A DNA stretch of 64,000 bases from Cupriavidus numazuensis. Lineage in GTDB: Bacteria; Pseudomonadota; Gammaproteobacteria; Burkholderiales; Burkholderiaceae. Positions 7,223-16,037 of the stretch are shown in pieces. Within the stretch, counting starts at the first letter, position 1. Every line of letters starts with the position of its first letter. Under the pieces are notes generated by a model. It made no database searches. It saw only the letters and a list, made by a program, of their open reading frames with translations, and had not been told where the DNA came from. The translations under genes were made by a program, and so were the position numbers. The stretch lies in the NCBI RefSeq assembly GCF_905397435.1, contig NZ_CAJPVI010000046.1:1-64000 (forward strand), read 5' to 3'.

Positions 7223-9865
7223 ATGCCAGAACGCTCGACCACCCGATTTGGCAAGGCGCTGCAGCGCCTGCGCCAGGTCTTTTCCCCGTTGAACCTGGGG
7301 GCGGCGGCGTGGCTGATTGCAACATGGGCGTTCGCGGCGTTTCAGCTCGCAAGCGAGCGGGACCGCTTGCTGCACGACGCGGCGGAGCGCACCCAATCGG
7401 AGGCGCTGGCGTTCGGCGCCTACTCGAAATCGAGCATCCTGCGGCTGTCCGAGTTCCTCCTGGACCTGCGGACCAGCTGGCTGGTCGGCCAGACGGGATT
7501 CATCGACCTGGTGCGTGAGCGGGAGAACCTGGTGGTGGACCTGTCGTTCCAGGTGGCGGTGATCGACAAGCATGGCCTGCTTATCTACTCGTCCATCGCC
7601 CCGCCCGCGTCCGGCGAGAAGGTCGACCTGAGCGGGCGCGAGCATTTCCGGGTCCATCAGAACGCGGGCGGGCGCGACACGTTGTTCATCAGCGACCCGG
7701 TGAAGGGCAAGATCTCGCGCAAATGGTCGATCCAGTTCACGCGTCCCATCCTGCGCGCGGGCCGCTTCGATGGGGTCATCGTGGTCTCGGTCAGTCCCGA
7801 GCAGTTCGCCAGCTTTGCGCAATCGTTCACTAACCGCGACGGCGAAGTGGCGTCGGTCATCAAGACTTCCGGCCAGGTCATTGCGCGCGTGCCGGCGCTG
7901 GAGGGCTCGCTGGCAAGGTCGGTCAGCAACAGGCCGTACCTGGATAGTGCATCGCCCCAGTCTGGTAGTTATCGCGCGGTGTCGGGTTCCGAAGGCGTGG
8001 AACGGGTCTTCGGCTATTACCGTATTCCGGAGTTCGGGCTCAATTTCGTGGTGGGCGAGTCGATCGACCTGGTGCTGGCGCCCTACGAGGTCTATCGCCG
8101 CGTTGCGTTCGCCGGTGCCATCGCTTCGACGCTGCTGCTTGGCCTGTTGTACTACAGCCTGCGCCGCTCCATGGCGGAGCGACGGCGCCATCTGGAGGAG
8201 ATGCGACTGGCTTCGCTGGTCTACTCGTCCAGTAGCGAGGCCATGGTGGTGACGTCGCTCGAGGGCACCATCATCGACGTGAATCCAGCGTTCGCGGCCG
8301 CCACCGGCTATACCGCCGAGGAAATCAAGGGCCGCTCCAGCTATAGCGTCAGCGGGGCAAGTAATGCGGCAGCGCTGGTCGAACGCGTGCGGGCTACCGT
8401 GAACGCCAAGGGCAGATGGAGCGGCGAATTCCTCATCCGCCGCAAGGACGGCAGCGAGTTTCCCGCCTACCTGACCGTGGATACCTATCTGGCTGACGCG
8501 TATGGCGAGCGCCGCCGCGTCGCGCTGATCCATGACATGACCGAGAAGCGCCAGGCGGAGGAAGTCATCCGGCACCAGGCGAATTTCGACGCGCTCACGG
8601 ATCTGCCCAACCGCCGCCTGTTCTTCGAGCGGCTGGAGCAGGAGATCGAGCGTTCGCGTGGCACGCAGGATGTGCTGGCGCTGCTGTTCATCGACCTGGA
8701 TCGCTTCAAGGAGGTGAACGATACCCTCGGCCATAACCAGGGCGACCTGTTGCTGCTGGAGGCGGCGCGGCGCATTGGGGCATCGGTGCGCGCGTCGGAT
8801 ACCGTGGCGCGGCTGGCTGGCGACGAGTTCACCGTGATCCTGCCCGCGGTGGGCGATGCCGGTGTTGCCGGGGACATTGCCGAGGCGATCCTGAAGCAGA
8901 TTGCCGCGCCTTACCGCCTGGCCGGCGAGCTGGTCGTGGTGTCGGCCAGCATCGGCGTGGCGATCTATCCCAAGGACGCCGACAACGCCGAAACCCTGCT
9001 GGTGTACGCCGACCACGCGATGTTTGCCGCCAAGGAGGAGGGTCGCAATCGCTGGAAGATCTTCACCCAGGCGCTGCTGCAGGCCGAGAGGGAGCGCCTG
9101 CGCATCACGCAGGACCTGCGCACGGCGCTGGCGTCCAGGCAGTTCGCGCTGCACTACCAGCCCATTGTCGATCTGCGCACGGGCAAGGTCTGCAAGGCCG
9201 AGGCCTTGATTCGCTGGAACCATCCGGTGCGCGGGCCGATCCACCCTGCCGATTTCATTCCCGTTGCGGAGGAATCCGGACTCATCATCGACATCGGCCG
9301 CTGGGTGCTGGCAGAAGCGCTGGACCGGCTTGCGCGTTGGCAGGCGCTGCTGGGCAAGGGCTTCCAGATCTCGGTGAACAAATCACCCATGGAGTTCTGC
9401 GCGCCTGCCAACGGGCCCGAGTCCTGGTCCAGCATGATCGAGCGCAGAAACGTCCCGGTGGGCAGCCTTGTCATCGAGATCACCGAAGGCTCGTTGATGG
9501 AGCAGAGCGCCGATATCATGGATCAGCTCTCCCGCTTCCAGGCGGCCGGCATCGAGATCGCGCTCGACGACTTCGGCACCGGCTACTCCTCCTTGTCGTA
9601 CTTGCGGCGCCTGGACATTGACTACATCAAGATCGACCGGTCCTTCATCCGCTCGCTGACGCGGGGCCCGGACGACGTGGCCTTGTGCCGGGCCATCATC
9701 AGCATGGCGCATGCACTGCGCATCCGCGTGATTGCCGAGGGCGTCGAAACCGAATCGCAGCGCGACATCCTGCTGGCTGCCGGCTGCGACTACGGGCAGG
9801 GCCACTTCTTCTGTCCGCCAGTGGAGGCCAGCGCGTTCGAGGCCTTTGTGAGCACCGTGACTTGA
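7223..9865 (+). CDS. Membrane sensor with PAS, GGDEF and EAL domains (cyclic-di-GMP turnover)
   Basis: An 880-residue inner-membrane protein. A first membrane segment (about residues 25-42) and a second (about 294-312) enclose a roughly 250-residue periplasmic sensor of Cache type. A PAS domain follows (about 325-445), then GGDEF (about 450-610) and EAL (about 625-875). The GGDEF signature is AGDEF (532-536), a variant often still active, with an RxxD inhibitory-site motif (RASD, 523-526) five residues before it. The EAL domain keeps EAL at 660-662, DDFGTG at 782-787 and AEGVET, so phosphodiesterase activity is likely. The start is uncertain: no good ribosome site precedes the ATG at 7223, and a TTG sits one codon earlier. 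Confidence 0.9.
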   Translation: MPERSTTRFGKALQRLRQVFSPLNLGAAAWLIATWAFAAFQLASERDRLLHDAAERTQSEALAFGAYSKSSILRLSEFLLDLRTSWLVGQTGFIDLVRERENLVVDLSFQVAVIDKHGLLIYSSIAPPASGEKVDLSGREHFRVHQNAGGRDTLFISDPVKGKISRKWSIQFTRPILRAGRFDGVIVVSVSPEQFASFAQSFTNRDGEVASVIKTSGQVIARVPALEGSLARSVSNRPYLDSASPQSGSYRAVSGSEGVERVFGYYRIPEFGLNFVVGESIDLVLAPYEVYRRVAFAGAIASTLLLGLLYYSLRRSMAERRRHLEEMRLASLVYSSSSEAMVVTSLEGTIIDVNPAFAAATGYTAEEIKGRSSYSVSGASNAAALVERVRATVNAKGRWSGEFLIRRKDGSEFPAYLTVDTYLADAYGERRRVALIHDMTEKRQAEEVIRHQANFDALTDLPNRRLFFERLEQEIERSRGTQDVLALLFIDLDRFKEVNDTLGHNQGDLLLLEAARRIGASVRASDTVARLAGDEFTVILPAVGDAGVAGDIAEAILKQIAAPYRLAGELVVVSASIGVAIYPKDADNAETLLVYADHAMFAAKEEGRNRWKIFTQALLQAERERLRITQDLRTALASRQFALHYQPIVDLRTGKVCKAEALIRWNHPVRGPIHPADFIPVAEESGLIIDIGRWVLAEALDRLARWQALLGKGFQISVNKSPMEFCAPANGPESWSSMIERRNVPVGSLVIEITEGSLMEQSADIMDQLSRFQAAGIEIALDDFGTGYSSLSYLRRLDIDYIKIDRSFIRSLTRGPDDVALCRAIISMAHALRIRVIAEGVETESQRDILLAAGCDYGQGHFFCPPVEASAFEAFVSTVT

Positions 9866-9973
9866 GGCATCCGGCGTCCTAAGTCGTTCGTGCCGAGGCT
9901 CTGGCGCTGCCCATGCAATTCCCTCGAAGGGCTGCCGTGGGTGGTAAATCCGGGCACGGTCGAGGCATAATTG

Positions 9974-9987
9974 TGAAACTGGTTTCA
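9974..9987. promoter_or_regulatory. PtxS-type operator upstream of ptxS (autoregulation)
   Basis: TGAAACTGGTTTCA, one base away from the perfect palindrome TGAAACCGGTTTCA reported for PtxS in Pseudomonas. It lies 27 bases before the GTG start of the LacI-family gene and directly after a CATAAT -10-like box at 9966-9971. A repressor bound here would cover the transcription start, consistent with autorepression. Confidence 0.75.
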
Positions 9988-10013
9988 ACGAAACCGAATT
10001 CGATGCCGACCCT

Positions 10014-11057
10014 GTGACCCAACCTGCACCCGACGTGAAACCTGCGGAAAAACTCACCATCCAGGATGTTGCCGACTATGCGGGAGTCTCGAAGGCAACC
10101 GTATCGCGCTACCTGAACCGGGGCGGCGAGCAGTTATCGGCAGATGTCGAAGCGCGCGTGGCCGCGGCCATACGCGCGCTCGGCTATAGCCCCAGCCCCA
10201 TGGCGCAGGGGCTCAAGCGCGGCAAGTCGCGCCTGATCGGGCTCGTGGTGGCGGATGTTTCCAATTCGTTCTCGGTGGCCGTGCTGCGTGGCGTGGAAAA
10301 GGCCTGCCGCGACGCCGGCTATATGGTGATGCTGTTCAATCTCGGCAACGACGAGCAACTGGAGCGCGAAGCCATTCGCTCACTGTCGGCTTATCGGGTC
10401 GAAGGCTTTATCCTGCACACGCTGGGTCACGATGCCGGTGCCCTGGCCGACGCGGCGCAATTGGGCAAGCCGGTGGTGCTGGTCGACCGCAAGGTCGGCG
10501 ATGCGGAAGTGGACCTGGTGGCCCTGGACAACCTGACCGCGGTCCATGAGGCGGCCGGCCATCTCGTCGATGCCGGCTATCGGCACCTGCTCTTCATCAG
10601 CGAGCCGATCAAGGCCATCAGCTCACGCAATGAGCGGGCCCGCGCTTTTCAGGGCTTTGTCGCCGAACACGCCGACACGGTCAGCGGGACCGCCTTTGAA
10701 GCCCAGCGCGGTGACGACAATGCCCTGGATGAAGCGCTGCGCGAGCTGCGCCGTCGCGCCGGCACGGCGCCCATTGCCGTGCTGGCCGCCAACGCGGTCA
10801 TCTCGCTGCGCGTGGCCGCATCCGCCGGCCGACTGGGGTGGCAGCTGGGCAAAGACCTTGGCCTGATTGGCTTCGATGATCCGGAATGGGCGGCATTGGT
10901 CGGGCCTGGCCTTAGTGCCATTTCCCAGCCCACCGACGACATCGGGCGCGTCGCCACCAACTGCCTGCTCGAGCGCCTGCAAGGCACGCAGCTGCCACCA
11001 CGTCGGGTCCTGTTGCCCGGCACCCTGGTCACGCGCGGGTCCACCCGCCGCACCTGA
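10014..11057 (+). CDS. ptxS: LacI-family repressor of 2-ketogluconate genes (PtxS-like)
   Basis: A 347-residue LacI/GalR repressor. The N-terminal helix-turn-helix and hinge (TIQDVADYAGVSKATVSRYLN at about residues 15-35) is followed by the periplasmic-binding-like effector domain (from about residue 75, GLVVADVSNSF). Translation starts at a GTG. The symbol rests on three things: operators at 9974, 11210 and 11232 that match the PtxS site, the neighbouring kgu-like genes, and the family. In Pseudomonas, PtxS is released from DNA by 2-ketogluconate; the same inducer is inferred here. The target operon follows immediately in the same direction. Confidence 0.85.
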   Translation: MTQPAPDVKPAEKLTIQDVADYAGVSKATVSRYLNRGGEQLSADVEARVAAAIRALGYSPSPMAQGLKRGKSRLIGLVVADVSNSFSVAVLRGVEKACRDAGYMVMLFNLGNDEQLEREAIRSLSAYRVEGFILHTLGHDAGALADAAQLGKPVVLVDRKVGDAEVDLVALDNLTAVHEAAGHLVDAGYRHLLFISEPIKAISSRNERARAFQGFVAEHADTVSGTAFEAQRGDDNALDEALRELRRRAGTAPIAVLAANAVISLRVAASAGRLGWQLGKDLGLIGFDDPEWAALVGPGLSAISQPTDDIGRVATNCLLERLQGTQLPPRRVLLPGTLVTRGSTRRT

Positions 11058-11111
11058 TCCCCTCGCCCGCCTGCGCCGGCACTCGCCCGTGCGCGTCCTG
11101 ATCCACGCCTG

Positions 11112-11139
11112 GCACCCGCTGCGCACCGCCAGCGGGTGC
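11112..11139 (+). terminator. Hairpin after ptxS, possible terminator or attenuator
   Basis: Perfect 10-base arms GCACCCGCTG and CAGCGGGTGC around an 8-base loop, 54 bases after the ptxS stop. No run of T follows, so it would be a weak intrinsic terminator. It separates ptxS transcription from the operon promoter at about 11201. Confidence 0.45.
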
Positions 11140-11200
11140 GGGAAATTGCTGCTTCCCGCTCCGTAAAAAGCGCCGCCTTGCTCCTAAGGGTTTCCACTGC

Positions 11201-11244
11201 TGGACCTCTGAAACCGGTTTCCTATAATTCTGAAACCGGTTTCA
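11201..11244 (+). promoter_or_regulatory. Promoter of the kgu operon with two PtxS operators
   Basis: A TATAAT -10 box at 11223-11228 is preceded, at a 16-base spacing, by TGGACC (11201-11206, four of six matches to the -35 consensus). Two copies of the palindrome GAAACCGGTTTC lie at 11210-11221, inside the spacer, and at 11232-11243, at the transcription start. Their centres are 22 bases apart, two helical turns, so two repressor dimers could bind the same face. The second copy is the full 14-base TGAAACCGGTTTCA. Confidence 0.85.
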
Positions 11245-11307
11245 AGACGGTGTTTGCCGAACGCTGCGATGCCAGCGACACATTCCAATTCTGTGCAGGA
11301 GACATTG

Positions 11308-12111
11308 ATGAACGTCCAACGCTTGTTGCGCCGCGTAGCCGCGCCCGTGCTGACTCTGCTGGTCCTGACCAGCGCCGCTTTCACCGCCCAGGCACAGACC
11401 GTCGCCGAGATCGTCAAGAAGGGCAAGGTCACCATCGGCGTGGTGACCGGCGCCCCACCCTTCGGCACCACGGACGCCACCGGCAAGCCCGCGGGCTATG
11501 ACGTCGACGTGGCCAACCTGCTGGGCAAGTACCTGGGTGTGCCCGTCGACATCGTCCCGCTCACCTCGCCAAGCCGGATTCCGGCGCTGGAATCCGGCAA
11601 GGTTGATTTCCTGGTCGCGACACTGGCACCGACGCCCGAGCGGGCACGGGCCATCATGTTCAGCGCCCCGTACAGCGCGTTCGAGCTGACCATCTTTGCG
11701 CCCGTGGCCGCCAAGTACACGAAGCTGACCGAACTCGGGAAGAAAAAAGTAGGCGTGACGCGCGGCACCACGCAGGACACCGCGCTGACCCGGCTGGCCG
11801 TGCCCGGCATGAATATCGTCCGCTTCGAGGACGACGCCACCTGCGCGCAGGCACTGATCAGCAACCAGGTCGACGCCATCGCCCTGCCCAATACCACCGG
11901 CAACGAGATCATGAAGGCGCGCGGTGCCGGCAAGTTCGACGCCAAGTTTGCGTTCTCGGTGCAGCCGAATTCGATGGCCGTGCGCCGCGATGCCTTCGAG
12001 CTGCGCCAGTGGCTCAACACCACCATCTCCTACGTGAAGCTCAATGGCGAACTCGATGCCATTGCGCAGAAGTGGACCGGCAAGGCGCTGCCCGCGCTGC
12101 AGGCGTTCTGA
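11308..12111 (+). CDS. ABC importer periplasmic binding protein, polar amino-acid family (probable 2-ketogluconate uptake)
   Basis: A 267-residue periplasmic protein with an N-terminal signal peptide ending near AFTAQAQT (residue 30). It has the family-3 solute-binding pattern: PPFGTTDATGKPAGYDVDVA, then SGKVDFLVATLAPTPERA, then a C-terminal helix pair. CAGGAG lies just before the ATG at 11308; the longer open frame upstream overlaps the operators and is not used. The family usually binds amino acids, but this gene is first in a PtxS-controlled operon without the usual KguT permease, so a sugar-acid ligand is inferred. Confidence 0.85.
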   Translation: MNVQRLLRRVAAPVLTLLVLTSAAFTAQAQTVAEIVKKGKVTIGVVTGAPPFGTTDATGKPAGYDVDVANLLGKYLGVPVDIVPLTSPSRIPALESGKVDFLVATLAPTPERARAIMFSAPYSAFELTIFAPVAAKYTKLTELGKKKVGVTRGTTQDTALTRLAVPGMNIVRFEDDATCAQALISNQVDAIALPNTTGNEIMKARGAGKFDAKFAFSVQPNSMAVRRDAFELRQWLNTTISYVKLNGELDAIAQKWTGKALPALQAF

Positions 12112-12130
12112 ACCAGGCAGCCTGATGTTG

Positions 12131-12152
12131 CGCGCCGGCGCGAGCCGGCGTG
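12131..12152 (+). other. Intercistronic hairpin with GCGA tetraloop
   Basis: Arms CGCCGGC (12133-12139) and GCCGGCG (12144-12150) close a GCGA loop of the stable GNRA type, and two further pairs can extend the stem. It lies between the binding-protein gene and the first permease gene. Hairpins here often protect the upstream message so that binding protein outnumbers membrane parts; that role is inference. Confidence 0.55.
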
Positions 12153-12165
12153 CCAGGAGACCCGC

Positions 12166-12924
12166 ATGAACTACCAATTCGAATGGACCCCGGTGTTGTC
12201 GCAGCTGGACCGCTTCGCGGAAGGCGCGGCGATGACGCTGGCGCTCAGCTTCGGTTCGATCCTGCTCGGTACCGTGGTCGGCACCGCAGGCGCCATCGCT
12301 GCCGCCTTTGGCGGCCCCTGGCTGCAGCGCGCCGCCAGGGCCTATGTGGAAGCCATCCGCAACACGCCGTTCCTGATCCAGCTCTTCATCATCTTCTTCG
12401 GCTTGCCGACCGTGGGCCTGCAGATCGATGCGGTCACCGCCGCAGTGGTTGCGATGACCGTGAACCTCGGCGCCTACTCCACGGAAATCATCCGGGCGGG
12501 TTTGCAGGCGGTTCACCGCTCGCAGCTCGAGGCTGCCGCCGCGCTGGGCATGACGCGCTGGCAGTTGATCCGCCACGTCGCGCTGGTGCCGGCCTTCGAG
12601 AAGGTCTATCCGGCCCTGACCAGCCAGTTCACGCTGATGATGCTGACGTCGAGCGTGGTGTCGGCGATCTCGGTGGAGGAGTTGACCGCAGTCGCCAGCC
12701 AGATCGATTCGCAGACCTTCCGCACCTTCGAGAGCTACATCCTGGTCATGTTCCTCTATATCGGGCTGGCCCTGCTGTTGCGCGCCATCTTTGCCCTGAT
12801 CGGCAACCTGGTGTTCAAGCGGCGCCGCGTGGTGGGGCGTGCACGAAAGCTGGCCCGCACGGCGCCGGCCATGCCGCTGGCGAAGGTGGAATTGACGACA
12901 GCGATGGCCGGGAGCGCGAAATGA
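12166..12924 (+). CDS. ABC importer permease, polar amino-acid type, subunit 1
   Basis: A 252-residue inner-membrane protein of the HisM/GlnP family with about five membrane helices. The EAA loop that contacts the ATPase is visible as QLEAAAALGMTRWQLIRHV (about residues 124-142). The family signature YVEAIRNTPFLIQLF lies near residue 62. A CAGGAG site precedes the ATG. The stop overlaps the start of the next permease by ATGA. The C-terminus has a 35-residue basic cytoplasmic tail. Confidence 0.88.
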   Translation: MNYQFEWTPVLSQLDRFAEGAAMTLALSFGSILLGTVVGTAGAIAAAFGGPWLQRAARAYVEAIRNTPFLIQLFIIFFGLPTVGLQIDAVTAAVVAMTVNLGAYSTEIIRAGLQAVHRSQLEAAAALGMTRWQLIRHVALVPAFEKVYPALTSQFTLMMLTSSVVSAISVEELTAVASQIDSQTFRTFESYILVMFLYIGLALLLRAIFALIGNLVFKRRRVVGRARKLARTAPAMPLAKVELTTAMAGSAK

Positions 12925-13571
12925 TTACCGAGTTCTCCTGGAATCATCTTGAAATCCTGCTCCTGGCGGCACGCTGGACGCTCTGGGTGACTTTGCTCGC
13001 CTTCGTCGGCGGCACGCTGGCCGGTTTCCTGGTGGCGCTGGCGCGCACCGCCAGAAGCCCCCTGCTGCGCCTGGCCAGTACGGCCTATATCCAGGTGGTG
13101 CAAGGAACGCCGGTGCTGATCGTGCTGTTCCTGAGCTACTACGGGCTCTCCGTGCTGGGGCTCAAGCTGTCGCCAATGGTCGCGGCCATGCTGGCGATGT
13201 CGATCTACGCGAGCGCCTATCTTGGCGAAATCTGGCGCGGCTGCATCGAGGCCGTGCCGCAGGGACAGTGGGAGGCCAGCGAGGCGCTTGCCCTGACCCG
13301 CTGGCAGCAACTGCGCTACGTGGTGCTGCCGCAGGCGGTCCGGCTGGCGCTGCCGCCCACGGTGGGGTTCTCGGTCCAGCTGGTCAAGAACACCTCGATC
13401 ACTTCCATCATCGGCGTCGTCGAACTGACGCGCGCCGGCCAGCTGATCAACAACGCGACCTTCCAGCCCTTCGCGGTCTTTGTGGTCGTCGCACTTATCT
13501 ACTTCGCGCTTTGCTTCCCGCTGTCGTCGGCAGCCAGGCGCATGGAAAGGAGGCTCCATGTCAATCGTTGA
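12921..13571 (+). CDS. ABC importer permease, polar amino-acid type, subunit 2
   Basis: A 216-residue partner permease, also of the HisM/GlnP family. It has YIQVVQGTPVLIVLFLSYYG near residue 53 and an EAA loop QWEASEALALTRWQQLRYVVLP near residue 115. The ATG at 12921 overlaps the preceding stop, so the two permeases are translationally coupled; the open frame upstream of this ATG is a shadow of subunit 1. The next gene (ATPase) begins 14 bases before its stop. Confidence 0.88.
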   Translation: MITEFSWNHLEILLLAARWTLWVTLLAFVGGTLAGFLVALARTARSPLLRLASTAYIQVVQGTPVLIVLFLSYYGLSVLGLKLSPMVAAMLAMSIYASAYLGEIWRGCIEAVPQGQWEASEALALTRWQQLRYVVLPQAVRLALPPTVGFSVQLVKNTSITSIIGVVELTRAGQLINNATFQPFAVFVVVALIYFALCFPLSSAARRMERRLHVNR

Positions 13572-14292
13572 AGCACAGGGCGTGCACAAGTCCTATGGCC
13601 ACGTCGAAGTCCTGAAGGGCGTGTCGTTTGCGATCGAGCCCGGCCAGGTGGTCGCCATCATTGGCCGCAGCGGTTCCGGCAAGAGCACCATGCTGCGTTG
13701 CCTGAACGGCCTGGAGACGATCAATGCCGGCAATATCACCGTTGCCGGGCACAAGCTGGACCACGACCGCAAGCGCCTGCTGGACCTGCGCCGCGACGTG
13801 GGCATGGTGTTCCAGAGCTACAACCTGTTTCCGCACCTGACCGTGGGCGAGAACATCGCGCTGGCGCCATCCATCGTGAAGAAGATGGCCGCGGGCAAGA
13901 TCGACGGCATCGTCGATCAGGTGCTGACCCAGGTCGGCCTGCTGGACAAGAAGGACCGCTACCCCGAGCAGTTGTCGGGCGGGCAGCAGCAGCGCGTGGC
14001 CATCGCCAGGTCGCTGGCGATGGAGCCCAAGGTCATGCTGTTCGACGAGGTCACCTCCGCGCTCGACCCCGAGCTGACGGCGGAAGTGCTGCGGGTCATG
14101 GAAAACCTGGCCGCCTCCGGCATGACCATGGTGCTGGTCACGCATGAGATGGAGTTCGCGCGCCGCATGGCGCATACCACCATCTTCATGCACCAGGGCA
14201 AGGTCCACGAAGCGGGGCCTTCCAAGGCGTTGTTCGCACAGCCGCAGACGCCCGAGCTGCAACAATTCCTCAGCGCGGGAGCACTGAAATGA
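13558..14292 (+). CDS. ABC importer ATPase, polar amino-acid type
   Basis: A 244-residue ATP-binding subunit. Walker A is GRSGSGKST (about residue 37), the Q-loop region is MVFQSYNLFPHLTV, the signature is LSGGQQQRVAIARSLAM, Walker B is VMLFDEVTSALDP, and the switch histidine is in LVTHEME. It has strong similarity to GlnQ/HisP-type proteins. AAGGAGG precedes the ATG at 13558. The stop overlaps the next start by ATGA, tying uptake to catabolism in one transcript. Confidence 0.92.
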   Translation: MSIVEAQGVHKSYGHVEVLKGVSFAIEPGQVVAIIGRSGSGKSTMLRCLNGLETINAGNITVAGHKLDHDRKRLLDLRRDVGMVFQSYNLFPHLTVGENIALAPSIVKKMAAGKIDGIVDQVLTQVGLLDKKDRYPEQLSGGQQQRVAIARSLAMEPKVMLFDEVTSALDPELTAEVLRVMENLAASGMTMVLVTHEMEFARRMAHTTIFMHQGKVHEAGPSKALFAQPQTPELQQFLSAGALK

Positions 14293-15077
14293 GCCAGCGG
14301 CAAACCAATGACGCTTCACGCCCGCCGGTGCTGATCTCGCTGACGGCCTATGGCGCCGACCTCGCCCTGCGCGACGGACAGGCTGCGCTGGCACGCATTG
14401 CAGCGGCCGCGGGCGCGGACGGCGTGGAATTCCGCGGCGAACTCCAGCGCGGGCACAAGGATGAAGTCAGCGAACAGCGCGAGGTCGCCGGGCAGCATGG
14501 ACTGGGCGTGGTCTGGTCGAGCCCGGAAGGCCTGTGGGATGACGCAGGCAGCGTAGACGCTGCCGCGCTCGACCGCGCCTTCACGACTGCGTCGGCGCTC
14601 GGTGCGACCCGGGTCAAGATGTCGCTTGGCGGCTATCGGACAGGTACGTCGCTGGAAGCCTTGCTCCCATGGCTGCGGCACGATGGCATCGAGCTCGTCG
14701 TGGAAAACGACCAGACCGCCCAGGCCGGCACGGTACCGCCGCTGCGCGATTTCTTCGCGCGCATCGCGGCACTCGGCGAGACCGTGCCGATGACCTTCGA
14801 CATGGGCAACTGGCACTGGACCGGCGAAGACCCGCTCGACGCCGCGCAGGTCTTCGGCGCCGGCGTCGGCTACGTGCACTGCAAGGGCGTGCAGCGCACC
14901 CCTGCCAAATGGGTCGCCGTGCCGCTCGACCAGTCTGCGGCACCCTGGCGCAGCATCCTGCGCCGCCTGCCCGCCCACGTTGCCCGTGCAATCGAATTCC
15001 CGCTGCAAGGCGAAGATCTGGTACAGGTCACCCGCAGTCATGTCGAACTGCTGCGCTCGGTGGAGGTGCCCGCATGA
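14289..15077 (+). CDS. kguE: TIM-barrel sugar-phosphate isomerase/epimerase-like protein (KguE-like)
   Basis: A 262-residue member of the AP-endonuclease-2/xylose-isomerase-like barrel family. Likely metal ligands are visible in order: Glu in LVVENDQ, Asp in TFDMGNWHW, His in YVHCKG and Glu in AIEFPLQG. In Pseudomonas a gene of this family (kguE) lies with kguK and kguD in the 2-ketogluconate operon; its exact reaction is not established. The symbol therefore rests on family and context. It overlaps both neighbours by four bases. Confidence 0.7.
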   Translation: MSQRQTNDASRPPVLISLTAYGADLALRDGQAALARIAAAAGADGVEFRGELQRGHKDEVSEQREVAGQHGLGVVWSSPEGLWDDAGSVDAAALDRAFTTASALGATRVKMSLGGYRTGTSLEALLPWLRHDGIELVVENDQTAQAGTVPPLRDFFARIAALGETVPMTFDMGNWHWTGEDPLDAAQVFGAGVGYVHCKGVQRTPAKWVAVPLDQSAAPWRSILRRLPAHVARAIEFPLQGEDLVQVTRSHVELLRSVEVPA

Positions 15078-16018
15078 GCCCCGATCTCGACGTGGTCACG
15101 CTGGGCGAGGCGATGCTGATGCTGGTCGCCGGAGAAGCCGGGCCGCTCGAAGGCGCGCAGACCTTCCACAAGCGCACCGCCGGTGCCGAGACCAATGTGG
15201 CGATCGGCCTGTCGCGCCTTGGCCTGAAGGTCGGCTGGGCCAGCCGGCTCGGCAACGACTCGATGGCGCGCTACCTCCTCAGTGAAATGCAACGCGAAGG
15301 CGTGGATTGCAGCCAGGTCGTGTGCGAACCCGGAGAACGCACCGGTTTCCAGTTCAAGGGCCGTGTCGATGACGGCAGCGATCCGCCCGTCGAGTACCAC
15401 CGCCGCGGCTCGGCGGCGAGCCGCATGACTCCCGGACACCTGGACGACAAGTGGCTGCGGCGCTCGCGGCACCTGCACGTCACCGGCGTATTTCCCGCGC
15501 TCGCCGACGGCACGCAAGCCGCCACGCGCCAGGCCATCTCCACCATGCGCGCCGCCGGACGCACGATCTCGTTCGATCCGAACCTGCGGCCCACGCTGTG
15601 GGCCACGCCCGAGCTGATGCGGGAGACGCTGAACGACCTGGCGCAGCAGTGCGACTGGGTGCTGCCCGGCATCGAAGAAGGACGCTTCCTTACCGGCCAT
15701 GCCGAGCCGGAGCGCATCGCCGCCTTTTATCGGGCCCGCGGTGCCAGGTTGGTGGTGGTGAAGCTTGGCGCCGACGGTGCGTACTTCGATGGCGAGTCCG
15801 GCACCGGTCATGTCGAGGCATTCAACGTGACGAAAGTCGTCGACACCGTGGGCGCCGGTGATGGCTTTGCCGTGGGCGTGATCAGCGCGCTGCTGGAAGG
15901 CCGGCCGGTGGGCGACGCCGTCCGTCGCGGTGCATGGATCGGCGCGCGCGCAGTCCAGGTCCGCGGCGATACCGAAGGCTTGCCCACTCATGCCCAACTG
16001 GCGGCAGCCAGTTTGTGA
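15074..16018 (+). CDS. kguK: PfkB-family sugar-acid kinase (2-ketogluconokinase, KguK-like)
   Basis: A 314-residue ribokinase/PfkB kinase. The N-terminal pattern is VVTLGEAMLMLVAGEAGPL with TAGAETNVAIGLSRLG; the ATP-site signature with catalytic Asp is DTVGAGDGFAVGVISALL near the C-terminus. By sequence alone it is equally like 2-keto-3-deoxygluconate kinase (KdgK). The PtxS operators and the reductase gene next door favour 2-ketogluconate phosphorylation at position 6. The ATG at 15074 overlaps the preceding stop. Confidence 0.78.
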   Translation: MSPDLDVVTLGEAMLMLVAGEAGPLEGAQTFHKRTAGAETNVAIGLSRLGLKVGWASRLGNDSMARYLLSEMQREGVDCSQVVCEPGERTGFQFKGRVDDGSDPPVEYHRRGSAASRMTPGHLDDKWLRRSRHLHVTGVFPALADGTQAATRQAISTMRAAGRTISFDPNLRPTLWATPELMRETLNDLAQQCDWVLPGIEEGRFLTGHAEPERIAAFYRARGARLVVVKLGADGAYFDGESGTGHVEAFNVTKVVDTVGAGDGFAVGVISALLEGRPVGDAVRRGAWIGARAVQVRGDTEGLPTHAQLAAASL

Positions 16019-16037
16019 AGCCACTGCGAGGATATCC

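Noticed and set aside
7169-9244. 691-residue minus-strand frame opposite the GGDEF-EAL gene
   Set aside because: The sense strand has complete PAS, GGDEF and EAL motifs; the antisense product is low-complexity and has no start signal.
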